From contig JAEYUW010000002.1 in NCBI GenBank assembly GCA_023432225.1, positions 310,001-374,000 of the forward strand: a stretch of DNA of 64,000 nucleotides, written 5' to 3'. Source of the DNA: Verrucomicrobiota bacterium. GTDB taxonomy: Bacteria; Verrucomicrobiota; Verrucomicrobiia; Opitutales; Opitutaceae. The notes beneath the pieces were generated by a model that was given only the letters and a program-made list of their open reading frames with translations, had not been told where the DNA came from and made no database searches. Both the position numbers and the translations under genes were made by a program. Each line of letters starts with the position of its first letter. Position 1 is the first letter of the stretch. Of this stretch, positions 35,101-42,449 are shown one piece after another.

Positions 35101-35315
35101 ACACGCTCAAGAGCCGCCGTGCCGCGGATGGCTCGGTGAATGCCGTGGACGTGACGATCGCGGATGGCCTCACGATTCCGGCTGGAGGCGTGATCCTGCG
35201 GTCGCCGTTGTCGCGTCCGATCCGTTCGGTGTCGGGCGACGGCCACCTCGTTTCGCCGGGCGGCAGCGAAATCCGCATCGACAGGCTCCCGGCGAAACTG
35301 TCGATTGCTTACTGA
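32115..35315 (+). CDS. Large secreted six-hairpin glycosidase-like protein, family not recognised
   Basis: The product is 1066 residues from ATG 32115, with a signal peptide ending near SNFAQS. An N-terminal jelly-roll-like domain is followed by a discoidin/F5-8-type C region (GLALDWAPGKHAARYDVQTS, WQTIASVESG). The C-terminal half looks like an (alpha/alpha)6 barrel of the six-hairpin glycosidase type, with QRSWIRDGSLTSTALLELGL, HDSHGQLIYLFMQVYHFT, HSYWDDAFTLRGLKD and MPHTWCGSDFIRS. Acidic residues in WIRDGS and YWDDAF are candidate catalytic or binding positions. It has no GH94-type DWDD motif. Located in the glucan locus between double-hairpin repeats, it may act on a branched or substituted form of the polymer. 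No specific activity can be assigned. Confidence 0.7.
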   Translation: MKTRSVLVRSALATAFVVATAVSNFAQSRQLDDFTTAEGWTVATSEGAQATVSHSVGKTGGALVLDFDLSQAYGHAIARKAFNVDLPANYQFTFDLRGDCPVNNFEVKLIDEHENVWWIKRLAVKFPEQFEKQHVRKRHITYAWGPLRTPEIKHVRAIEFVVSSATGGKGRIYISNLRFEPIDDSLAANARAKVTATHGSPKTDARGTVTENWSVPASANAAGAGEQSLTLDFGYEREFGGLALDWAPGKHAARYDVQTSSDGRDWQTIASVESGNGGRDYVYLPEKQGNFLRLALPAGVAASGVELARLEVLPPQFGLNENTFFEGIARQERRGLFPKYYLGEQCFWTTAGSPADGDNALIAETGQIEVARSAFTVEPFLYIDGQLITWNDVQLTQSLENGYLPIPTVEWKRGDLTLRITTFAAGPAGPNSVLLTRYRLENAGQPVKGKLFLAIRPFQVNPPWQSLFRAAGWARIERVQLAGGVVQVGDRHLIPLDHPSAFGATTFAGGEVTEHLARGVVPEPNSVEDKNGFASAALAYEFELATGASKEVRVASPFHAGGEPIPSNISAEEAAGYADEAQAATRAMWEAKLDLFQVRLPAAAQPVIDTIKSNLAYIFINQDGARFQPGSRNYQRSWIRDGSLTSTALLELGLNDAVKAFADWYAPFQFPSGKVPCVVDQLGGDPTPEHDSHGQLIYLFMQVYHFTQDKEWLRAKWPHVVRTVRYIQELRATRKVEPYRSGTPEQRALYGLMPESISHEGYSAKPMHSYWDDAFTLRGLKDATTIAEILGETEAAKEFAAERDDFRKDFYNSIRLAMQNTGVDYIPGCAELGDFDATSTTVLVQPGNEVGHLPEPALSRTFEKYFERFVARRDGKLEWLDLTPYENRVIGTYVYLGQKDRALACLDYFMSLRRPAGWNHWAEVVFRDPKTPRMIGDMPHTWCGSDFIRSVRGMFVYEREQDEALVVAAGVADAWVTDPAGIEVISLPTYCGKISYTLKSRRAADGSVNAVDVTIADGLTIPAGGVILRSPLSRPIRSVSGDGHLVSPGGSEIRIDRLPAKLSIAY

Positions 35316-35356
35316 GTTTCGATCGTCCTCCGCCGACTGTGCGTCTTTCCTCCGGG

Positions 35357-35429
35357 TGTAGGGCTCGACCTTCCGTCGAGCCTCGCGCCCGGTGCGAGCC
35401 AAAGGCCTCACACGAGGTGAGGCCCTACA
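35357..35429. repeat. Double-hairpin repeat TGTAGGGC...GCCCTACA, copy 3
   Basis: Same ends and hairpins as copies 1 and 2, with a shorter spacer. It starts 41 bp after the preceding stop and ends 19 bp before the GH3 ATG at 35449. Copies 2 and 3 bracket the 1066-residue gene in direct orientation. Confidence 0.88.
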
Positions 35430-35448
35430 ACCTACTTCCTCGTTCAAG

Positions 35449-37671
35449 ATGCGTTTCGTTCGTTCTGCCCTCGTCATCGTTGTCCTTGGCCTGATCTCCC
35501 TCGCGCTCCGCGCTGCGCCGACACCGTCGGTCGACGAACGTGTCCGCGACCTGCTCGGACGCATGACGCTCGAGGAAAAGGTCGGGCAACTCGTCCAATA
35601 CTCGTCGCGGAAGGACATGACCGGCCCGGCGTCGCAGTCGTCGATCATGCCGGCGATGGAGCGAGGGCAGGTGGGCAGCATGCTCAACGTCGTTGGCGTC
35701 GAGCAGACGCGCAAATGGCAACAGATTGCCGTCGAGCACTCGCGTCTGAAAATTCCGCTGCTCTTCGGGCTCGATGTCATCCACGGCTATCGGACGATTT
35801 TCCCGATCCCGCTCGCGTCGGCTGCGTCGTGGGACATGTCGCGCATCGAAGAGGCCGAGCACATCGCCGCCATCGAAGCTGCGGCGGCCGGCCTGCACTG
35901 GACGTTTGCGCCGATGGTGGACATCGCGCGCGATCCGCGCTGGGGCCGCATTGCCGAGAGCGCGGGCGAGGATCCGTTTCTCGGATCGGCCATTGCCCGC
36001 GCGCGGGTGCGCGGTTTTCAAGGTGACGGCTCGTTCTCAGGCACGGACCGCGTGCTGGCGTGTGCGAAGCACTTTGCCGCCTACGGCGCCGCGCAGGCGG
36101 GGCGCGACTATTTCACGACGGACGTGACCGAGCGTCAGCTGCGCGAAGTGTATCTGCCGCCGTTTCGCGCCGCGAAGGAGGCGGGCGTCGTGACCTTCAT
36201 GGCGGCGTTCAACGATCTCGACGGCACGCCGTGCTCCGCGAACCCGTTCCTGTTGGACCAGGTGCTGCGTCGCGAGTGGGACTTCAAGGGCTTCGTGGTG
36301 TCCGACTGGGCGAGCGCGGCCGAAATGCGCGCGCACGGCTATGTGGGCGATCTGCGCGAAGCGGCGTTGAAGTCGTTCAACGCCGGTCTCGACATGGACA
36401 TGGAGAATGCGGCCTTCGGCCCGCACCTCGCGCAACTCGTGCGCGAGGGCAAGGTAACCGAGGCGCGGCTCGATCAAGCCGTCGGCGCGATCCTCGCGGC
36501 CAAGTTCCGCCTCGGACTCTTTGACGATCCGTATCGTTTCAGCGATCCGCAGCGCGAGGCATCGCTGCTCCTGCACCCGCGCCATCTCGAAGTGGCGCGC
36601 GATCTGGCGCGACGCTCGTGCGTTCTCCTGAAGAACAAGCAGGACTTGCTGCCGCTGAAGACGAGCGGTCTGAAAGTCGCTCTCGTCGGCCCGCTGGCAG
36701 ATTCACCTCTCGACCAAGTCGGCACCTGGCACGCGCGGGCCGATCGCCACGACACGGTGACCGTGCGCGCCGCCTTGCAGCAGGTTTACGGTGAGAATTT
36801 TCGTTACGCGCCGGGCTGCGCGACCGAGGGCGACGATCGCAGCGGCTTCGCGGCCGCCCGCGCAGCGGCGGAAGCTGCGGATGTCGTGGTCGCGGCGCTC
36901 GGCGAGAGCTACAAGCAGTCCGGCGAGTCGACGAGCCGGACGTCGCTCGATTTTTCCGGTCCGCAGATGGCGTTGCTCGAAGAACTGCACCAGGCCGGCA
37001 AGCCCATCGTTCTGCTCGTGATGGCCGGGCGTCCGCAATCACTTGACCGCATCGAAGCGATGGTCGACGCGATCCTCGTGCCGTGGCACCCGGGCACCAT
37101 GGGCGGGCCGGCGATCGCCGATGTGTTGACCGGCGCCTACAATCCCTCCGGCAAACTTCCGATTAGTTGGCCGCGTTCGGTGGGCCAGATTCCGCTCTTC
37201 TACGCGCACAAAAACTCCGGGCGCCCGGAGCCGAAGGATGCCAAGGATCCTTACTACTCGCGCTACATCGACTCACCGAACACGCCGCAGTATCCGTTCG
37301 GTTTCGGGCTGAGCTACACGACCTTCGTCTACGATCAATTGCGCCTCAGCGCTCCGACACTCCGTGAGGACGGCGCGATCACGGTGACGATGCGCGTGCG
37401 CAATGCCGGCTCGCGCTCGGGTGAAGAGGTCGTGCAACTCTACGTGCGCGATCGCTTCGGCTCGGTCACGCGTCCGGTGCGCGAGTTGAAGGGCTTTCAG
37501 AAAATCGAGTTCGCGGCCGGTGAAGTGCGCGAAGTTTCGTTTCAACTCACGCCGGTGGACCTCGCGTTCTGGCGCGCGGACATGACGTTCGGTCCCGAGG
37601 CGGGCGAGTTCGACGTCTTCGTCGGCCCGGATGCAACGTCCACGCTGACGGCGAGCTTCAAGCTCGAGTGA
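35449..37671 (+). CDS. Exported GH3 beta-glucosidase, BglX-like
   Basis: The 740-residue protein starts at ATG 35449 with a signal peptide (ALVIVVLGLISLALRA). It has the three-part GH3 layout: a TIM barrel with GLHWTFAPMVDIARDPRWGR and KHFAAYGA, the nucleophile motif GFVVSDWAS with Asp286, a five-stranded sandwich domain with the likely acid/base region GESYKQSGESTSRTSLDFSG, and a C-terminal fibronectin III-like domain (RNAGSRSGEEVVQLYVRD). It is predicted to release glucose from beta-gluco-oligosaccharides in the periplasm. In this locus a beta-1,2 (sophorose) preference is plausible. The next gene starts 29 nt downstream. Confidence 0.93.
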   Translation: MRFVRSALVIVVLGLISLALRAAPTPSVDERVRDLLGRMTLEEKVGQLVQYSSRKDMTGPASQSSIMPAMERGQVGSMLNVVGVEQTRKWQQIAVEHSRLKIPLLFGLDVIHGYRTIFPIPLASAASWDMSRIEEAEHIAAIEAAAAGLHWTFAPMVDIARDPRWGRIAESAGEDPFLGSAIARARVRGFQGDGSFSGTDRVLACAKHFAAYGAAQAGRDYFTTDVTERQLREVYLPPFRAAKEAGVVTFMAAFNDLDGTPCSANPFLLDQVLRREWDFKGFVVSDWASAAEMRAHGYVGDLREAALKSFNAGLDMDMENAAFGPHLAQLVREGKVTEARLDQAVGAILAAKFRLGLFDDPYRFSDPQREASLLLHPRHLEVARDLARRSCVLLKNKQDLLPLKTSGLKVALVGPLADSPLDQVGTWHARADRHDTVTVRAALQQVYGENFRYAPGCATEGDDRSGFAAARAAAEAADVVVAALGESYKQSGESTSRTSLDFSGPQMALLEELHQAGKPIVLLVMAGRPQSLDRIEAMVDAILVPWHPGTMGGPAIADVLTGAYNPSGKLPISWPRSVGQIPLFYAHKNSGRPEPKDAKDPYYSRYIDSPNTPQYPFGFGLSYTTFVYDQLRLSAPTLREDGAITVTMRVRNAGSRSGEEVVQLYVRDRFGSVTRPVRELKGFQKIEFAAGEVREVSFQLTPVDLAFWRADMTFGPEAGEFDVFVGPDATSTLTASFKLE

Positions 37672-37700
37672 CCAATCCGCCTGCACCTTTTCTTCGCCCC

Positions 37701-38384
37701 ATGAAATCGCTCCTGCTCACGCTTCGTCGCGCGGCCCTCGCCGCATGCTTTGCCGTTTCCACGACGGTGGCCGTCTTTGCGGCCGATCCCGTCGCTTCCG
37801 CCGACTGGTCGGTTGCGATGGCGGAATTCGCCGCACAAGACGCCACGGCGCCCAGCGCGCCGGGTTGCGTGCTCTTCCTCGGCAGTTCGTCGATCCGGAT
37901 GTGGAAAACACTGAAGGAAGATTTTCCGGGCGTGCCGGTGGTGAATCGCGGTTTCGGCGGCTCGCAGATCGCCGATGCGATCGTGCACTTCGATCGCCTC
38001 GTGTTGCCGCATCATCCGCGCCTGATCGTCTTCTACTCCGGCACCAACGACGTGGCGGCTGGCAAATCGCCCGAGCAGGTCGTGAAGGACTTTGAGCTCT
38101 TCTGCGCCAAGGTTCACGCCGTGCGCCCGGAAACGAAGATTCTATTCGTGTCGCTCCAATACGCGCCGTCGCGCTGGGCCCTGCGGGAGAAAATGGCCGC
38201 GGCCAACGCGGAGATTGCGAAATTTTGCGCGGCCGATCCGCGTCGCTCGTTCGTCGACACGAATCCGGGCATGCTCGCGGCCAACGGTTCGCCGGACGAA
38301 GCGCTTTATTTGGCGGATCGCCTGCATATGGCGGCGGGTGGCTACGCCGTCTGGACCAAGTTGCTTTCGCCTCTGGTTAAATGA
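37701..38384 (+). CDS. Exported SGNH/GDSL hydrolase
   Basis: The 227-residue product has a signal peptide (AALAACFAVSTTVAVFAAD). SGNH blocks are present: VLFLGSSSIRMWKTL with the Ser nucleophile, NRGFGGSQIADAI (Gly), FYSGTNDVAAGKS (Asn) and DRLHMAAGGY with the Asp-His pair. The family is mostly esterases removing acyl groups from carbohydrates or lipids. Its stop overlaps the following GH3 start by 4 nt (ATGA), so the two are tightly coupled. In this locus it may take O-acetyl or O-succinyl groups off the glucan, which is inference. Another acyl ester is the alternative. Confidence 0.85.
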   Translation: MKSLLLTLRRAALAACFAVSTTVAVFAADPVASADWSVAMAEFAAQDATAPSAPGCVLFLGSSSIRMWKTLKEDFPGVPVVNRGFGGSQIADAIVHFDRLVLPHHPRLIVFYSGTNDVAAGKSPEQVVKDFELFCAKVHAVRPETKILFVSLQYAPSRWALREKMAAANAEIAKFCAADPRRSFVDTNPGMLAANGSPDEALYLADRLHMAAGGYAVWTKLLSPLVK

Positions 38385-40519
38385 CGACGGGAAACGAGCG
38401 GTTCCGCGATCCCACGCTGCCCGTCGCTGCGCGCGTCGCCGATCTCCTCTCGCGCCTGACGCTCGAGGAGAAGGTCGACCAACTGCACCAGTGCGGCATC
38501 GGCGACGCCAATCCGAACAATCTCGCGGAGCGACCCGACGAGTTTCGGCCGACTTACGGGTCGTTCATCCTGAACGGAATTCAGGCTGACTTGGCCACGC
38601 GCAACGCGCTGCAGCGGATGTGCGTTGAGCAGTCGCGTCTCGGCATTCCCGCGATTTTCGGCTGCGACGTCATTCACGGCTATCGCGCGATCACGCCGAT
38701 TCCGCTCGCGCAGGCCTGCACGTGGGATGCGGAGCTGATTCGTCGCGCCTGCGCCGAGACATCCGCGATGGCCCGCGCGCAGGGCGTCGACTGGACCTTC
38801 GCGCCGATGGTCGATCATTGCGTCGATCCGCGCTGGGGCCGGGTGGCGGAGACGTTTGGCGAGTCGCCGTTCGCCTCGAGTCGCTTTGCGGAGGCTTCGG
38901 TGCGCGGCTATCAGGAAGCGCCGACGCCGATCGCGGCGTGCCTGAAACACTATGTCGGTTACGGCGCCTCCGAGGGCGGACGTGACTACAGCGCGACCGA
39001 AATCTCGCCCCAAGCGCTATGGGAACGGCACCTCCCGCCGTTCGAGGCCTGCGTGCGCGCTGGGGCGAAATCGGTGATGAGCGCGTTCAACGACCTCAAC
39101 GGCGTTCCGACTTCAGCGAATCGCCTGACGCTGACCGAGATTCTGCGCGAGCGCTGGAAATTCGAGGGACTCGTCGTATCAGACTGGAACGCGGTGTTGC
39201 AGCTCCTGCATCAAGGCTACGCCGCGACAGAGGCTGACGCCACCGCGCTGGCGCTGACGGCGGGCGTCGACCTGAACATGGCCGACGGCTTCTATCGTCG
39301 GCACCTCGCGGAGCTCGTGCGCGGCGGTCGCGTGTCGCTCGCCGCGGTCGATGAGGCGGTGCGACGTGTGTTGCGGGTGAAATTCGAGATCGGATTGTTC
39401 GAGCGGCCATTCGTTGAACCGACCTCACTCACCGGCGCCGCGCCGAATGCGAGTCAGCTCGCGCTTTGCGAGGAGGTCGCGATCCGTTCGCTCGTCCTGC
39501 TCAAGAACGAGGGCGCCGTGCTGCCGTTGCCCGCGGCGGCCAAGCGCATCGCGCTGATCGGCCCGCTTGCCGTGGACCAGAGTGCGCTGCTCGGCTCTTG
39601 GGCCCAGCAGGGACGGGGCGATGAGACCCCGAGCATCGCGGCGGAACTGAAAGCACGGTTACCCGCAGGAACTGAACTCGTCGTCGCGCCGGGCTGCGCG
39701 ATCGAGGGCGACAGCCGGGACGGTTTTTCCGAGGCGATCGCCGCGGCGCGTGCAGCGGATTTCGTGGTGCTGTGCCTGGGTGAACAATGGTCGATGAGCG
39801 GCGAGAACGCTTCGCGCTCGTCGATCGCGCTGCCCGGCGTGCAAGAGCAACTGGCGCTCGAGGTGGCGGCGCTCGGCAAGCCGACGGCGCTCCTCTTGGT
39901 CAGCGGCCGGCCGATCGAGTTGCCCCGCATCGAGCCGCACGTCGGCGCAATTCTCGCGGCGTGGCAGCCGGGTTCGCGTGCAGGCGCGGCGATTGCGCGT
40001 GTCCTGCTCGGAGAGGCGAATCCGTCGGGACGGCTCGCGATCACGTGGCCCCGCACCACGGGGCAGATTCCGCTGTATCATAACATGCGGCCGCGCGCGC
40101 GAAGGGACCCGGAGGGCTTTTATCAGGATGTGCCCACAACGCCGCACTACGCATTTGGACACGGGCTGAGTTACACGACCTTCGCTTACGGTGAGATCAC
40201 GCTCTCACGAGCGAACGTTCGGGCGGGGGAGATGCTCACTGCGGAGGTGACGGTGACGAACACCGGCGCGCGCGCGGGTATCGAGAGCGTGCTGTGGTTC
40301 ATCCGCGATCCCGCTGCGAGCATCACGCGTCCGCTGCGCGATCTAAAACACTTTGCGTCCGCCGAGCTCCGCGCCGGTGAGTCGCGGGTGTTTCGCTGGG
40401 AGATCGTCCCGGAGCGCGATCTGGCGTTCCCGGACGCGGAGGGAACGCTGCGGTTGGAGTCGGGGGAGATTCAACTATTCGTCGGGGATCGGGTTGTGAC
40501 GTTCACGGTGCTGGCGTGA
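38381..40519 (+). CDS. Cytoplasmic GH3 beta-glucosidase
   Basis: This second GH3 (712 residues) lacks a signal peptide. It has VDWTFAPMVDHCVDPRWGRV, KHYVGYGASEGGRDY, the nucleophile motif GLVVSDWNA with Asp268, the sandwich domain with GEQWSMSGENASRSS, and a fibronectin III-like C-terminus. Its start codon overlaps the SGNH hydrolase stop (ATGA). Compared with the exported GH3 upstream it has diverged around the substrate loops. A cytoplasmic enzyme would complement the GH94 phosphorylase by cleaving short oligomers such as sophorose. This placement rests on the absence of an export signal. Confidence 0.9.
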   Translation: MTTGNERFRDPTLPVAARVADLLSRLTLEEKVDQLHQCGIGDANPNNLAERPDEFRPTYGSFILNGIQADLATRNALQRMCVEQSRLGIPAIFGCDVIHGYRAITPIPLAQACTWDAELIRRACAETSAMARAQGVDWTFAPMVDHCVDPRWGRVAETFGESPFASSRFAEASVRGYQEAPTPIAACLKHYVGYGASEGGRDYSATEISPQALWERHLPPFEACVRAGAKSVMSAFNDLNGVPTSANRLTLTEILRERWKFEGLVVSDWNAVLQLLHQGYAATEADATALALTAGVDLNMADGFYRRHLAELVRGGRVSLAAVDEAVRRVLRVKFEIGLFERPFVEPTSLTGAAPNASQLALCEEVAIRSLVLLKNEGAVLPLPAAAKRIALIGPLAVDQSALLGSWAQQGRGDETPSIAAELKARLPAGTELVVAPGCAIEGDSRDGFSEAIAAARAADFVVLCLGEQWSMSGENASRSSIALPGVQEQLALEVAALGKPTALLLVSGRPIELPRIEPHVGAILAAWQPGSRAGAAIARVLLGEANPSGRLAITWPRTTGQIPLYHNMRPRARRDPEGFYQDVPTTPHYAFGHGLSYTTFAYGEITLSRANVRAGEMLTAEVTVTNTGARAGIESVLWFIRDPAASITRPLRDLKHFASAELRAGESRVFRWEIVPERDLAFPDAEGTLRLESGEIQLFVGDRVVTFTVLA

Positions 40520-40577
40520 CGCGCGGTGTTGGGGTTGAGTGCCGGCTTTCACCGGCAAATCTCGGTCCCTCTCGCTC

Positions 40578-42251
40578 ATGATCCTTCGTGTTTTCATCCT
40601 TGGTGCATTCTTGGCCGGCGCAGCCGCGCTGGACGCGACGGTCGCGGGTGCACCGGTGCGTTTAAACTCGATCGGCTTTCCGCCCGACGCCCCCAAGCGT
40701 GCCACTGTCGTCGTCCCGGACGGCGCGAGCGCCACGGAGTTCACGTTGCGCCGAGCCGGCACCGAGGAAGTCGTGTGGCGTGGTCAGCTCGGACCGACGG
40801 TGCGGAGCGCGGCCACCGATACCGATGAGACGGTGCGCGTGGCGGATTTCAGCGCGTTTCGGGAGGCGGGCCGCTATCAAGTGGATGTTCCGGGTGCGGG
40901 CCGATCGCCGGAGTTCGTGATCGCGCGGGACGCTTGGAATGAGGCCTACGGGCTCGTGGCGCGGGGGCTCACGCTGTGGCGTTGCGGGAGTCCCACCGGC
41001 GTGCACGGCGAGTGGCGCGGTCAGGTGTTCGCTCATGGTCCGTGCCATTTGGAAGACGGCTGGTTGGACCACGCCGGTGGCGGGCATGTGCGCCGTTCGG
41101 CGACGGGCGGATGGCACGACGCGGGCGACTACAACAAATACATCGTGAATGCCGGCTACTCGCTCGGCTTGCTCTTCAAGGCGTGGGAGCACTTCCGGCC
41201 GCGTATCGAGCGCGTCGCTCTCGATCTTCCAGCGGCTGAACGCGCCAACACCGTGCCGGACCTGCTCGACGAAATGCGTTGGGAACTCGACTGGTTTTTC
41301 ACGATGCAGGCGGAGGACGGTCGGGTGCACCACAAGCTCTCGCAGCTCGATTTCCGCTATTGGGGTGCGCCGGACCAGGACGTCACGCCGCGTTATTTCA
41401 CGACGTGGAGCACGAACGCGACCGCGCATTTCGTGGCGGTGATGGCGATGGCGGCGCGACATTACGCGGAGTTCGATGCGGCGTTTGCCGAGCGCTGCCT
41501 GGCCGCGGCGCGTCGGAGCTGGGCGTGCCTGGAGCGTCATCCGGAGAATGTGAAGCCGGAGCAGGAGGCGTTTAAAACGGGTGCCTACGACGTGCCCGAT
41601 GCGGCAGGGCGGCTTTGGGCCGCCGCGGAGATGTGGGCAACCACTCGCGACCCGAAGTTCCTCGCGGAGTTTGAGCGTCGCGCGGCGAAAGAGGAGTTCA
41701 CGTTGCGCGGGCCGACTTGGGGCGACGTGCGGGATTTTGGTCTGGCGACGTATCTCGAAAACGACGCGGCGGGTCGCGACGCGCAACTTGTGGCGCGTTT
41801 GCGGTCGCAACTGCTCGCACAAGCCGACCGCATCGTCGCGGTCGCGGGAGCACACCCGTATGGCCGTCCGCTTGGGGGCGAGGCCGGCACGTGGTATTGG
41901 GGGGCCAACGGCGACACGGCGAGCCAGACGTTTTTATTGCACCTGGCGAATCGCATTCAGGCGTCCGCGGAACGCCGCGGCGCCGCCGCGCATGCGATCG
42001 GGTTTTTGCTCGGACGAAATTTTCACGGGCGCTCTTACGTGACTGGTCTGGGGTATCAGCCGCCGGCACACCCGCACGATCGGCGCGGCGAGCCGGCTTG
42101 GCCCGGCTATCTCGTGGGCGGCGGTCATCCAACCGGTCGCAGCTGGGTCGATGAGATGGCGGATTTTCGCCAAAACGAAATCGCGCTGAACTGGAATGCG
42201 GCGCTGATCTACGCGCTCGCCGCGTTCGTGGAGCCGCCGAGTGCCCCGTAG
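40578..42251 (+). CDS. Exported GH9 enzyme with N-terminal Ig-like domain
   Basis: From ATG 40578 the product is 557 residues. A signal peptide (VFILGAFLAGAAAL) is followed by an N-terminal cellulase Ig-like domain (VRLNSIGFPPDAPKRATVV) and the GH9 (alpha/alpha)6 domain. Catalytic motifs are GGWHDAGDYNKYI, with Asp181 and Asp184, and RQNEIALNWNAALIYAL, with the proton donor Glu534. The late LLGRNFHGRSYVTGLG is also characteristic. GH9 includes endoglucanases, cellobiohydrolases and exo-glucosidases. It lies at the end of the glucan locus, 58 nt after GH3. Its natural substrate may be a beta-glucan other than cellulose, but sequence alone does not decide. Confidence 0.9.
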   Translation: MILRVFILGAFLAGAAALDATVAGAPVRLNSIGFPPDAPKRATVVVPDGASATEFTLRRAGTEEVVWRGQLGPTVRSAATDTDETVRVADFSAFREAGRYQVDVPGAGRSPEFVIARDAWNEAYGLVARGLTLWRCGSPTGVHGEWRGQVFAHGPCHLEDGWLDHAGGGHVRRSATGGWHDAGDYNKYIVNAGYSLGLLFKAWEHFRPRIERVALDLPAAERANTVPDLLDEMRWELDWFFTMQAEDGRVHHKLSQLDFRYWGAPDQDVTPRYFTTWSTNATAHFVAVMAMAARHYAEFDAAFAERCLAAARRSWACLERHPENVKPEQEAFKTGAYDVPDAAGRLWAAAEMWATTRDPKFLAEFERRAAKEEFTLRGPTWGDVRDFGLATYLENDAAGRDAQLVARLRSQLLAQADRIVAVAGAHPYGRPLGGEAGTWYWGANGDTASQTFLLHLANRIQASAERRGAAAHAIGFLLGRNFHGRSYVTGLGYQPPAHPHDRRGEPAWPGYLVGGGHPTGRSWVDEMADFRQNEIALNWNAALIYALAAFVEPPSAP

Positions 42252-42391
42252 TTCGCGCGCTCGATGTTCCTGACGGCGCTGGTGGCCGCCCGCGCTCGAT
42301 ACTTGGGCGAGGCGCTCGTGAGCACGATCAGGCGTTACGTGCATGAGCGGTCTCGAACCGCACGTGGCGGAGATCGCACGATCCAAAACAA

Positions 42392-42427
42392 AAGTTCGTA
42401 TTACGGACTCTGCCGTAATACGGACTT
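42392..42427. terminator. 15-bp hairpin with CGTATTACGG stem between convergent genes
   Basis: AAGTTCGTATTACGG (42392-42406) and CCGTAATACGGACTT (42413-42427) pair with one mismatch around an ACTCTG loop. It sits between the GH9 stop and the stop of the convergent AraC-type gene, so it could terminate both. There is no T tract. The core resembles the arms of the inverted repeat at 13539-13639. Confidence 0.6.
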
Positions 42428-42449
42428 GGGAGCGCGGGAGCGCTGAAGT

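Noticed and set aside
42264..42446. 60-codon open frame between the GH9 and AraC-type genes
   Set aside because: It runs through the 42392-42427 hairpin and has no start context or recognisable sequence.
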